This document shows positions 22,833-35,060 of a DNA stretch of 64,000 bases, piece by piece. Within the stretch, counting starts at the first letter, position 1; every line of letters begins with the position of its first letter. The notes below the pieces were generated by a model. It did no database searches. It was given only the letters and a program-made list of their open reading frames with translations, and was not told the origin of the DNA. Source of the stretch: Daldinia sp. FL1419 (Eukaryota; Ascomycota; Sordariomycetes; Xylariales; Hypoxylaceae); assembly GCA_025201765.1 (NCBI GenBank), contig MU623434.1:85043-149042 (forward strand). Reading direction: 5' to 3'. Position numbers and translations under genes: made by a program.

Positions 22833-23639
22833 TTTTTATTCAAATTATATCTATAATTAACCCTAAATATCTTTTTAACTTAATTTTATTTATATCTTTA
22901 TGTTTCTTAGGGTCTAAAATGTATTACTAATGGGAATAGGTCCTTATTAGGGCCTTTATAAGGTAGGTCTTTTAATCTTTTTTTTTTTAATTATTTAAAT
23001 TAAATATTTTTTATTGCATAATATATTTATATTATATTGTATTTCAATTTTCGTTAATTAATATATATATATATATATAAAGAGTTCTTCTTTCTTTTTT
23101 TTTTATATAATATAAAAAGTATATTGTTTTTTAAAACTTTTAATAATATATATAAAGATGTTTTTAACTGCACTTAAAGATTAAATTTAATTTAAATCCA
23201 AAATTTTTAATCTATATTCATTAGAAATTATTTTATATTAAGGTTTCCACTAATTATGGAATATCTTTTTCTTGAAATTTCTTACTTATTTCATAATTGG
23301 AATCTTAGGGTATCTTTAAACCTAATAAATATATCTTTAAATAATAATTTAATAAGGCTATTAATTATTTATTATTAAGTAAAAATATATATAAAATTAA
23401 TTTATATCTTTCTTATTTCATTAGTTGTACCATAATCCTGATTGACCAATTAGCTTCCAGAGAAATCCCCTATAATTTCGGACATTTTCAGCTGTTATAT
23501 AATAGTTTCCAATTAGAAATACATATAATTTATCTTAAAAAACCATAAATTTGGTTATTTTTTAAATAATATTAATTATTAATGTTTTTAAATGGTTTTT
23601 AAATTGATATAATGAATTAAAGTGGTTTTGAATTTTGAT

Positions 23640-26600
23640 GTACTTTGTGCGCGTGCTTGTGGCTTCTTTATGATATATAATTTTTTTAATTGAATAGAAG
23701 TTTATATTAGTAAAATCCTTTTGCAAATTGTTTAATTAAGGTATTAAGAGTGTTATTTGAATAGGAGTTTTAATTTAATAAAAGTTTTAATAATTAAATA
23801 TAAGGTAATTATATTTTGAAGAAGGTAGGTATTAAAGTGATTAAATTAAAAGTTAATAGAAGTAATTGTTGGTAATGGTAGTTGGTGTTTAAGAGATAAA
23901 ATAGATGATATATTTAGTAAGAGAGTAAATTTATAAATTATTGTAGAAGTTATAAAAGAAAGTGATGATTTTGTAGAGTTTGATTTGATTAGATAAGAAT
24001 TAATTTTTGGGGGTTTATATATTGAATAAGAGCTTTAATAGTTCTTGTAGGATATATCTTGTATTTTAGTTATTTTATAATTAATTATTTTTTGAAGAAT
24101 GTAAGTATGTATTAAGGTGATTAAATAAAATGTTGATTAATAGAGGTAATTATTGATTCTTAAGAGGTAGAATAGATGATATATTTAATAAGAAAAAGAA
24201 ATTATAAATTATAGTAAGAAGTTATATGAAAGGTGATGTTTAAAGAATTTAATTTAATTAGGTAAGAATTAATTTTTAAAGGTTTATATTGAATAGGAGC
24301 TTTAATTTAAAGTTAATATTATTGAATAAAAATTTTAATAGTAAAATATAAGGTAATTGTATTTTGAGGAGGTAGTTATTTAAGTGATTAAATAAAAGGT
24401 TAATAGAATTGAGTGTTGGTAATGATAGTTGGTGTTTAAAAGATAAAATAAATATATATTTAATAAGAAAGAGAAATTATAAATTATTGTAAGAAGTTAT
24501 ATGAATGGTGATGTTTAAAGAGTTTGATTTGATTAGATAAGAATTAATTTTTGAAGGTTTATTTATGTTCAAAAAAGTTTGTGGAGATTTTAGAAGGGTT
24601 TGTTTTATGGAGGTTAATAGGGTTTTGTAAGGTAGTTTTAGTTATGTAATTATATTATTTTGGTTTATTATGATAGAGAATTTGATTTAATTAAATAAGA
24701 ATTAATTTTTAAAGGTTTATATATTAATAGGAGTTTTAATAATTAAATGTATAGTGATTATATTTTGAAGAAGGTAATAAAGTAATTAAATAAAAGGTTA
24801 ATAGAAGTAATTGTTTACAATGGTAGTTGGTGTTTAAAAGATAGAAAAGATGATATTTAATAAAAAATAAGGTTATAAATTATTGTAAGAAGTTATAAGA
24901 AAAGTTAAATAAGTTGATGTTTAAGAATTTAATCTGATTAGGTAAGAATTAGTTTTTGGGGGTTTATGTATTGGATAAGAATTTAAATTTAGGGTTAATA
25001 TTATTAAATAGGAGTTGTAATAGAATAGGAGTTTTAATAGTTAGGTAGATATAAAGTGATTATATCCTGAAGGATGGTATTAAAATGATTAAATAGAAGG
25101 ATTAATAGAGGTGATTGTTGATAATGGTAGTTGGTGTTTAAGAGGTAATATTTAATAAGAAAGTAAATTTATAAATTATTATAAAAATTATAAAAGAAAT
25201 TAATGATTTTGTTAAATTTAATTTAATTAGATTAGAATTAATTTTTGAGGGTTTATATATTGAATAGAAGCTTTAATTTAAAGATAATATTAGTTTTAAT
25301 AGTTTTTGTAGGATATGTTCTGGAATTTAGTTACCTTATAACAAATTATATTTTGAAAAATATATTAAAGTGATTAAATAAAAGATTAATAGAGGTAATT
25401 GTTTGTAATAGTAGTTGGTGTTTAAAAGATAAAATAGATGATATATTTAGTAAGAGAGCAAATTCATAAATTATTGTAAAAGTTATAAGAGAAAGTGATG
25501 TTTAAAGAGTTTGACCTGATTAGTTATGAATTAATTCTTAAAGGTTTATTTATATCTAAAAAAACCTATGGAAACCCTAGAAGGATTTGTTCTATAAAGG
25601 TTAATAAGGTTTTACAATATAATTCCAATAAATAGGAGCTTTAATAGTTAAATATTAGATATAAGGTAATTATATTTTAAAAAAAATAATAAAGTAATTA
25701 AATAAAAGGTTAATAGAAATAATTGCTTACAATAGTAGTTGGTGTTTGAAGGATGGAAAAGATAATATATTTAATTGGATACAAGGCCATAAATTATTAT
25801 AAGAAGTTATATGAAAGGTTATATTTAAAGATCCTGATTTGATTAAATAAGAATTAATTCTTAAGGGCCTATATATTGAATAAGAGCTTTAAAACCTAGT
25901 TCTTGTAGAATATGCTTTATAATAAATTAGAAACTTAAATAAAATAAATGATATAAAGTGATTATATTTTAAAGAAGGTATTAAAGTGATTAATTAAAAG
26001 ATCTAATAGAGGTGATTGTTTGGTAATGGTAGTATGTTTTTATAAAATTATATTTAATAAAAGAATAAAAAGTATATATTATTCATATAAAGTTTTATAA
26101 AAAAACTAATAATTTTATTTTTGAGAACTTAAGTTGATTAAATAAGAAAAACTATTTTTGAAGGTTTATTTATATTTAAAAAGTTTGTGGAAACTTTAAA
26201 AGCGTTTGTTTTATAAAGGTTAATAAAGTTTTGTAAAGTAATTTCACTTATGTAATTATATTATTATAGTTCATTATAATAAATGATTTGATTTGATTAG
26301 ATAAAAATTAGCTCTTAAGGGTCTATAATAGCTCTTATAGGATATGCTTTATATTTTAATTAATTTATAATAAATTAAAAGTTATATAAAATAAAGGATA
26401 TAAATTAATTATATTTTAAAGAAGGTATTAAAACAATTAAATAGAAAAATTATTAAAAGTGATTGTTTGTCAATGGTAATGTGTATTATAAGGTTATATT
26501 TAATAAAATGATTAAAAGTATATATATATTTATATGAAGCTTTATAAAAGTAATCTTTAAAGAATTATAATAAGCTCAAGCTGATTAGATAAAAAAGATA

Positions 26601-26720
26601 ACTTTCGAAGGCCTATTTATATCTAAAAGAATTGTGGAGACCTGGGAGGTTTGGCTTTAAGGAGGCTAATAAGGTTTTTATAAAATAACATTTATTATAT
26701 AAATACATTATATTAATTTA
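23640..26720. repeat. Diverged tandem-repeat array depleted of C on the + strand
   Basis: Imperfect units of roughly 280-400 bp. The landmark GTAGTTGGTGTTT (or one-base variants) recurs at 23878, 24425, 24823, 25127, 25411 and 25735. More decayed units lie near 24150, 26020 and 26470. Each landmark is followed by an AAATTATAAATTATTGTAAG-like block and then an AAGAATTAATTTTT block. The + strand has many G but very few C through most of the array. No conserved frame runs through it. It sits between the RNase H remnant and the 3' LTR of the host element. Its origin is unknown. Confidence 0.8.
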
Positions 26721-27199
26721 ATATATTATTAATATTTAAATATTTTGATATTAAAAAAAAATTTAAAATTATATATATATATTTATAATATAAAGGTTTT
26801 TTTTTTAAATAAATATTATATTTATTATTAAATATTAAATTAATAATTATAAAATAAAATTAATTAATCTTAAAAAACTAACTAGTCGCAAAGCAACCAA
26901 TCCAAAAAAACTAGTTTTTTTAAATTATTAATTTTTTTAAAAAAAATACATATTTATTTTAATATGTTTAATATATGTATAAAATTAAGGATTTTTAATT
27001 AATATTAATATTTTTTAATTATTCCCGAAAATGATTATAATGGTAATTTAATTTTGTACCACCACCAACTCCATTAACAAATAACACAACTATATAATTT
27101 TTTTTATAACATTTACTATACCTTTAAATTTAAATTTATATATTAATATAACTATAATAAATTATCTTTTTAATAATTAATTAATAATTTTATTATTAA

Positions 27200-28200
27200 T
27201 ATTAAAAATATATTTTAAAATTAATTATTTAAATTATATATATCCCATAAAATTAATATTTATCTATCTTGTAAGATTACCTAAATTTCTTTAATATATG
27301 AATTTATAAGTTAAGGTATTTTTAAAGTATTTAAGGATTTTTTTTACTATTATTAAATATATTGTAATAAAGTTTTTTATATAATGGTTTAGGTATGAAA
27401 TAATATATGTTATATTTGGTTTAGTGTTTATTATAATATATATTAAGTATTTTATAATTTATATATATTATTTAATATCTTTAACCAATATAATATAATT
27501 ATTTAAAAATTTTATAATTTTTAATACATTAATTAGGGTAATTATAAGGTTAGATTTTTATTAGTTAAGATTTTTTATAATCTTTTCTAAATATATTTTT
27601 TAATTAAACCTTATGATTTTATTAAGATAATCCCTTTTAATAACTATTTTCAGGTAATATAAATAAAGATTTAAATTAATTATTTTAAATTTTTTAGTAA
27701 GTTTAACCTTAATTTTATTAATTTTAATTTTGAAGGGCTTTATAATTAATAGATTATTAATATAAATTATTATATAATTATAACCTTTTACAAATACATC
27801 CATATCTAAATCCAATATTTTAAAACTTAAAATAAATAAATATATTAATAATATCTGATATTATACCCTTAATACTTATTTGAAGTTATATAGGGCCTTC
27901 TTAAATTTGTAATATTTATTTATTTTATTATTAAATTTAAGGAATTATTTAATATATATATCTTTATTAATATTCTTGTATAAGAATGTTATAATCACAT
28001 CTATTTATTTGATTTTTAGGTTTAGGGTAATTATTATAATAAAGATTGTTTTATAATTTATGGGTTTAATAATTAAAATAAAGGTATCAATATAATTTAA
28101 CCCTTTAATTTATTTGAAGTTTTGTATAACCCATCTAATTTTATACCAGGTAATTTCCTTATTAAAACCCTTTTTTATTTTATAAATCTATTTATTTAAA
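27200..28200 (-). pseudogene. Copia reverse transcriptase and RNase H remnant
   Basis: Minus-strand reading gives degraded but ordered copia motifs. Near 28000-28180 there is WYKIRWVIQNFK and, one frame over, YIDTF and ITFLYKNINKDIYI. At 27600-27815 is a YINNLLII sequence, standing for the YVDDLL catalytic box with both aspartates lost to transitions, followed by YYLKIVIKRD. At about 27240-27440 is TKPNITYIISYLNHYIKNF, the segment leading into RNase H. Several stops and frameshifts interrupt it. The polymerase carboxylates are lost, so it cannot be functional. Confidence 0.85.
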
Positions 28201-29329
28201 AATAATTTTTATTTTGTTGGTAGGTTGTAAAATTCTTATGTATGATTATCCACTAATAATTGATATTTAGTATTTATAGTCTTATATCACTTAAGCCATT
28301 TGGGGTTATATTTAGCCTTTTAGTATAATTTGGGTTTGAGCTTTGTAACAATAATTATAATATTAATTAAATATATGGTATATATAAAAGTTGGGTTTAT
28401 TTTAAGTTAATATTTATATGGTAATAATTATAATATTATTTATTTAAATTTATATTTAAGAGGTTTTTGTGGGGGGTTATTTGTGTATGGTCTAGGAGGT
28501 TATTTTTGTGTAGGTATACCTAATTATATGTTTAATCTTTTTGGAGGTATGGGATTTTTTAATTAATTATTTTATAATATATTATTAAGTTCTTTAAATA
28601 TAAATAATAAATCAAGGCTTATTTAATCCAGGATTAGTTTTAATATAAATTAATTCTTGGGTAATTCCCAAGTAATATCATTATTTCTTATATGTGTGCA
28701 TAATAGTGGTGGTAATATTAACTTAAATTTTATATATTTTCCCAAGGTTATGGATTTATTTATTAATATATGTAAATATTCTTTTTTAAATATTATATTA
28801 TTAATATTGGTTATTTTATCTTTATTTATTAAAAGTATTTTATAGATATATATATTGTTGCCTGTGTAGCCTAATATTTTACAAATTATAATCTTCTTTT
28901 GGAATATGTTAGCTTTTTAATTTTTTAAGTAATATTTATTTAAACCTGGGATAACTATATGTGCTAGGTTTAATATATCTTTATACCAAGCCTTATATAG
29001 GGTTTTATTTAAGGTGTTGTGAAATGATCTATTTATGATATATAAGGCTATCTATATAATAATTAGTTAGTATTTATTTAATACCCCATTTCTTTTGATT
29101 TATATAAGGATAATCCTTATTTTAATCTTAAATTTACTAATAATATTTTTAATAAAATTCTTTAATTAAAATTGCCTTATAACTGTATATTTAATTGTTA
29201 TACCTTTTTATTAATAGAAATGTTTGAATTTATTATTGGTATATGTATTTAGAATATTTAAGGTAATTATGTGATATTATTATTCAGGTTTTTTTTTTAT
29301 TTTTTAAGGAAATCCCTAAAGCCTATAAT

Positions 29330-29460
29330 TAGTTTTTTGGGCTTTTGAGCGGAATGGCCTAGGTTATATGCAAAAAATCACAAATTATTATTAGTTAATC
29401 TTTATAACCATTGATATTTTGGGTATCTATAGATATACTAGCTTTATTTAAATATAATAA
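29330..29460 (-). pseudogene. Integrase core fragment
   Basis: Minus-strand translation contains SIDTQNINGYKD, a stop, then LIIICDFLHIT and AIPLKS. This resembles the segment around the first catalytic aspartate of retroviral-type integrases (a D-x-GYK-x-LLIVDD-like block). It lies upstream of the reverse transcriptase remnant, as copia order requires. Short and interrupted by stops; family assignment is moderate. Confidence 0.6.
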
Positions 29461-32159
29461 TTCTAATTTGTAAATACCTTTTTTTAAGGATCCTTTATAA
29501 GGTATTTTACTCATTCTACCTTCTATATAGGTTTTATATAAGTAATATTCTTTTAAGGATTTTATACCTATAGATATTTTTATTAGTTTTTTAAGGTTTT
29601 AATTATTAAGATATTTTAATTTTTTATATTATATTTTAAATAAAGGGTTAGATATAGAGTAGGAATGAAGAGTTATATTAAAACCTGCTATATTAAGGTG
29701 GTTATTTTTTTAATTAATTATGTATAAGTTGTTTGTTTTAATTATAATTAAGAATATTTTTTTACCTTTAATTCTATAAATTGAGTTTTATTAAAATAGG
29801 AATTTAGTATCTTTATGGGTTAATTGTGATATTAAAATAAGGTTGTAGGTTAGGTTAGGGTAATATATAGTATTTGAGATTTTGATTATTTTAAGATTCT
29901 CATCTATAATAACTTTAATTGTTGTAATATTTTGGAGTTTAGACATAATGATTTTTTTATTGATGTTATAGATGTATAATTTTTTATATGGGTGTAAGTT
30001 AATAAATAATGTTTTATTATAATAATTGGTTTAATTATAATTATTATTAATTATAATTATTTTTTTAAATTTAATTATTAGTTTTTTGGTTTTAGGTTTA
30101 TTTATAATTATAAATCTTAAAATTTTTAGTATCTTTATTATAAATAAGTTGGTAGGTATATAATCTAATATAAGGGTAATTATAAAAATTAATAATTTTA
30201 TTGATATACCTTATATTTGGTTATTTTATACCTTATCCAATATATCATGCTTTAACTTCCTGGATAGGTATCCCCAAAAAAATCTAAATAAGATATTTGA
30301 CTTTAATGGATTTATTAGTGTTTTAATTATAATATTATTAAATATTATAAATATTATAATGGTTATAAACTCTAATATATTTTAGGAATCTTTATAGGTT
30401 AATGTTATAATAATAGGTTTTTTCTTTTTTCTTTTAACCTTCTTGGGCTTATCTTTTATATTATTTTACTAACCTTATGGTTATAATTCCAGATATTTTT
30501 AAAAGTATTTGGCAGGATTGTGGGTTATAATATAATGTCTTGTAATTATATAGTGAATGTATATAAAATCTAATCTTTCTTTATATTTCTTACCTTTATT
30601 AAGATAATTAATTAAAATTGTTTTATTATTTTTGTTTCTAAATTTCTAGGTTTATTTTTTTTATTAAATTAATTTAATAATATTATTAATATTAATAATA
30701 ATTTTAATAATTTAATTAATATTATTTTATGAGAAAATAATATTATAATTTTAAAAGAATATAATAAAAAATATATTATAATTATTTGTTAAGGTGTTAA
30801 AGAATTTATTAATTAAGTAGGGTTTATTAATTATGTAAATTTAATTTAATTTTTTAAAATTAATTTAAAATTATTATAATTTTAATAATAATATTATAAT
30901 TAATCTTTTAAAATTTAATAAAATGATATTTTATTTAAATGTTAAATTTTGGAATATTATATTCCTTTATAATTTATATTCTTTTTTAAAGGTTTTTCAA
31001 AATTTAATTATAATATTCTTATTAATTACTATATTTTTAGGATGAAATATATAAAAAATTGGGAGAGAAGATTAAAGATTTTTCGGTTTTTTGATTATCT
31101 TTTTATAAAACTTTCATAAAAAGCCATATAATTTAATTTATTAAAAATTTAATATTGTAATAAATAATGGAAAGGCATTATATTATATGTATAATGGTAG
31201 CACCATTAGAAAGAAATAAAAGGGATAATGTACAGATGGTAGATGATTAGGTCCATAACCTAAACAAACCCACCCCAAAAATTACCATTATAAAGAAGAG
31301 AAAGAATAAAATAAAAATAAAAATTAAATTTAATAAAATAAATATAATTATGATATTAATTAATAAATTAATAAAAATAATTAAATTTAAAATTAATAAT
31401 TTAATAAAAAAAATAAAAGTAAAAATTAAAAAAATAATAAATATATAAAAAATGTATATTAATATTATAATATTTATAAAATAAAAATAATAATAAAATA
31501 ATATTTTTAAATTAAATAAAATAAAAGAATTAATTAAAAAAATAATAAATAAAAAATTAAAATTAATAAATAATATTGTAAAATTATAAAAACAATTTTA
31601 GGTTGTAATTGTTGGAGGTGCAATTAAATTTTAGATTTTTATTATTATAATATTGGCTTATTTTTAATATAAAATTACAATTAAAATAATAACAGAATTA
31701 TAAGAAATATTGAAAAGAAATTTTGAAGAAATTATATAAATTATTAATAATGTAATTAATAAGGATAAGGTTATAATAATATATTAATTTTGTAACAATA
31801 ATATTATAATAATATTTTAACCTAAAATTAAATAATATAAAAAAAATTAAAATTGGATTAAAAAAATATTTAATTAAAAAATAATTGGAATAAATAAGAT
31901 TTTTATAATAATAATTAAAAATTTAAGAGTAATTAATTTAAAAAATATTTATATTAATTTATAAGATTTAATAAAAACCTTTTTAAAAGAAAATAAAATT
32001 AAAATCCTTAAAATTAACCTTATATTTAAAAAATATTTAGAAATTAAATTTATTGCCTTAATTATGAAAGTTAGTAAATTAGATATAATCTATTAATTTT
32101 ATATTAATGGATTATTATGGAAAATTGAATTTTATCTTTATAAGTTATTTATAAAAAAT

Positions 32160-32340
32160 GTAAGAATAATATAATATTTTAAATATTTCTATTTTGGATA
32201 TATTATAAAATATTGTAAGGAGTGGTTTAAATATGGTAAATATATAGGCTTTATTTATGAAGGAGGTGATTTAATATGTAAGGTATTAAAAAAGTATTGG
32301 AATTGTAATGGGATATATAAGGTATAAAATTTAAAATATT
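32160..32340 (+). pseudogene. LINE ORF1 zinc-knuckle region
   Basis: The frame gives YFKYFYFGYIIKYCKEW, then FKYGKYIGFIYEGGDLICK, then KKYWNCNGIYKV. The spacing matches three consecutive CCHC zinc knuckles of LINE ORF1 (gag-like) proteins, with several cysteines changed to tyrosine (TGY to TAY) and histidines also replaced. These are the transitions RIP produces at TpG. Nucleic-acid-binding function is lost. Confidence 0.75.
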
Positions 32341-34219
32341 TAAAGGTAATTAAATAAAAAAATGTAGTAAAAGAAGTATATATATATAGGTTAAAGTAAT
32401 TTAAAAAAAGGAATAGTATTAGTTACATTCTTAATATATATGATATTATGTATGATGATTTTATATTAATAATTTTAAAGAAAATAAGAAGTTATATTTT
32501 TAATAAGGAAAGAATATAGAGTTTTTAGAATAAAAGTATTTCAGATTTTTTTGAAATAATTATTGTAGTAGATAATATTTTTAAGTTAGAAATAAGGATG
32601 AGAGGTAAATTTTATATAAAAATTTATTTAAAAATAAGATTTAATAATAATATTCTTTTAATTTAAAATTTTTTTTATTAAGAAGATCTTATTGTAATAA
32701 TAGTTTTTAATTAAGATTATTTTAAAAAAAGTAATAGATTTTTTAGGAATATTGTATGAATTATATATAAGATTATATAATTATTATAATATATTGGAAT
32801 GTAAGAGAAGGTTGTTAAATTATATTTTAAATTTTTAAAAATAAAAAGATATTGGATATTATAATTATTTAGGAATTTTATTTTAATAATGGTAGATTAA
32901 ATTATCTTTAATTTAATAATTATGAATTAATATGATATAATATAAATTAAATTATAATTTATATATATAAAAGAATTAATTTAAAAGATTAGAAGAAAGA
33001 AATGGGTTATAATTAGGTTATAGTGTTAATTTAGGTAAGATTTAATATTTTTATTATATAATTAATATATATAAAATTAGATTTTAATTATAGGTATTTG
33101 CTGTTATTGAAATTAATATTAAAAAATTTTTATGGTATAAATGTGGTAATAGGAAATTTTAATGTATATTATTTTTTATAAAATAAAAAGGAATGGATAT
33201 CTTAATATATTTTTAAGATCTTTAAATTAATAATCTAATAAAATTTTAAATTTATTATAAAAATAAAAATAATAATTAAATAAATATAAGGTTATAAGGA
33301 TTTGATATTGGATTTAATATGGGTAAATAAAAGATTTAAATATTTAAGATTAAGGTCTTTTAATTAAAAAGGATTTAATTATATTATTTAATACTTTAAT
33401 ATTGTTATATTATGTTTGGATTTAATCCGGAACCAACCTAAGTTAAAAGGTTAAGTGTGGAAATATTTTGATAAAGGGTTTATAAAAATGGAAATATAAA
33501 ATATAAATATATTAAAAAGAATAAATAATCTTAAAAAATTTAACAAATATATGGAATATTTTATTAAAAAATTAAAAAGGATTATTTTGGTTGTAATCCT
33601 GCACCATGCCCAACCTATAGTGTAACCAATATTATAATAAAATAACAAAATTGAAATATTTTATAAAAAGGTAAAGAAAATATATAGATAATAAATAAAT
33701 TAAAGAATATAAAGGCATTAAAAAACCTTTAATAAAATTTAGGTAATATTAAAAAAAATTATAAATAAAGTTAAAAGAAATAATTAAAAATTGATTTTAA
33801 TAAAAACTTTAAAAGATAATAAAGTCTTATAAAAAATAGAAAGATGGATTAAATTATGTAATTAATAATTTATTAAAAAAGAAAGCCTTTTAATATTATA
33901 TTATTAACCTAATAAAAAATTGTAGGTTATAAATAAAAGAAAAATATAATATTAAGGAAAAAATTTTTTTTAAACCCCATAACTAACTTATTTAACATTC
34001 CCAACCCTGCCACATAATTAAAAAAACCCTAAGAAAATAAATTTAATATATTTAAAAGAGTAGAATTAAAAGAAATAAAAATAATTTTAAGAATAATCAA
34101 ACCATAAAAAATTATTAGTAAAAATTTGTTATTAATAAGGTTTCTTAAGGCATATAAAAAATAATTATTTAAAATATTTACTATAATTATAATATAAAAT
34201 TTTATACTCAAATATTACC

Positions 34220-35060
34220 TAAAAGTATTCCATAAAGTTATAATAATAATATTACCAAAACCTAGAAAATCTAAAGAAGAAAAGAATTTTTTAGGTGTTT
34301 ATAAGTTAATATCCCTTTTAAGGATTATAAATAAAATAATTGAAAAAATAATAGCAAATTACATTACTAAAATAACAGAACAATACCAATTATTCCAAAA
34401 AAATTAAATGGGAAATAGACCAACCAAATCCACAAAAATAACCATTAAAATAATAACAAAAACTATATATACTGCATGGTGTATTGGTGTTATAACATTA
34501 CTTTTACAATTTAATATTTTGGATACTTTCAATAATATCATACTATAAAAACTTATATATATATTATATTAAAAAAGATATTTAATATGAATAACAAATT
34601 AAATAAATAATTTTATAAAAAAACAAAAAATGTAATTAATCCTTAATAATAAAAAAGGTAAGGCTGTTCCTTTATTATGGGTATCCCACAAAATTCTCCA
34701 TTATCACCTATCCTATTTATTATTTATATAATTACCTTATATAAAGAACTAGACCAAGAAGGCATCCTAATTGTTGGTTTTGTGGACGATATGAATATAC
34801 TGATAACAGGACACTCTGTAGCTAAGAATTGTGCTAAGTTAAAATAAGCGTACAGAACATACCTAGATTAGGTATAGAAATATAACATAATTTTTACAAT
34901 ATAAAAAAATAAATTTATATATTTTATAAAGCCTATCAAATATCAACCACAAAAATTAAATTAAATAATATAATTATTAAACCCAAAAAAAATATTAGGT
35001 TCTTTAGAGTATAGTTAGATAGGAAATTTAAATGGAACAGATATTTAAAAATAATTAAAA
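34220..35060 (+). pseudogene. LINE reverse transcriptase remnant
   Basis: In one frame, LPKPRKSKEEKNFLGVYKLI, KIIEKIIANYITKITEQYQL, then a stop and MGNRPTKSTKITIKIIT mark the first RT blocks. GIPQNSPLSPILFIIYI and GFVDDMNILITG (about 34680-34820) mark the template-grip and catalytic blocks; FVDD replaces YxDD as in Tad-like LINEs and still has both aspartates. A later RFFRV, stop, LDRKFKWN segment (about 35000) matches the thumb region. Stops at several points make it non-functional. Confidence 0.85.

Noticed and set aside
23640..26720. CRISPR array
   Set aside because: Units are ~300 bp, diverged and not separated by unique spacers; the context is a fungal retrotransposon.
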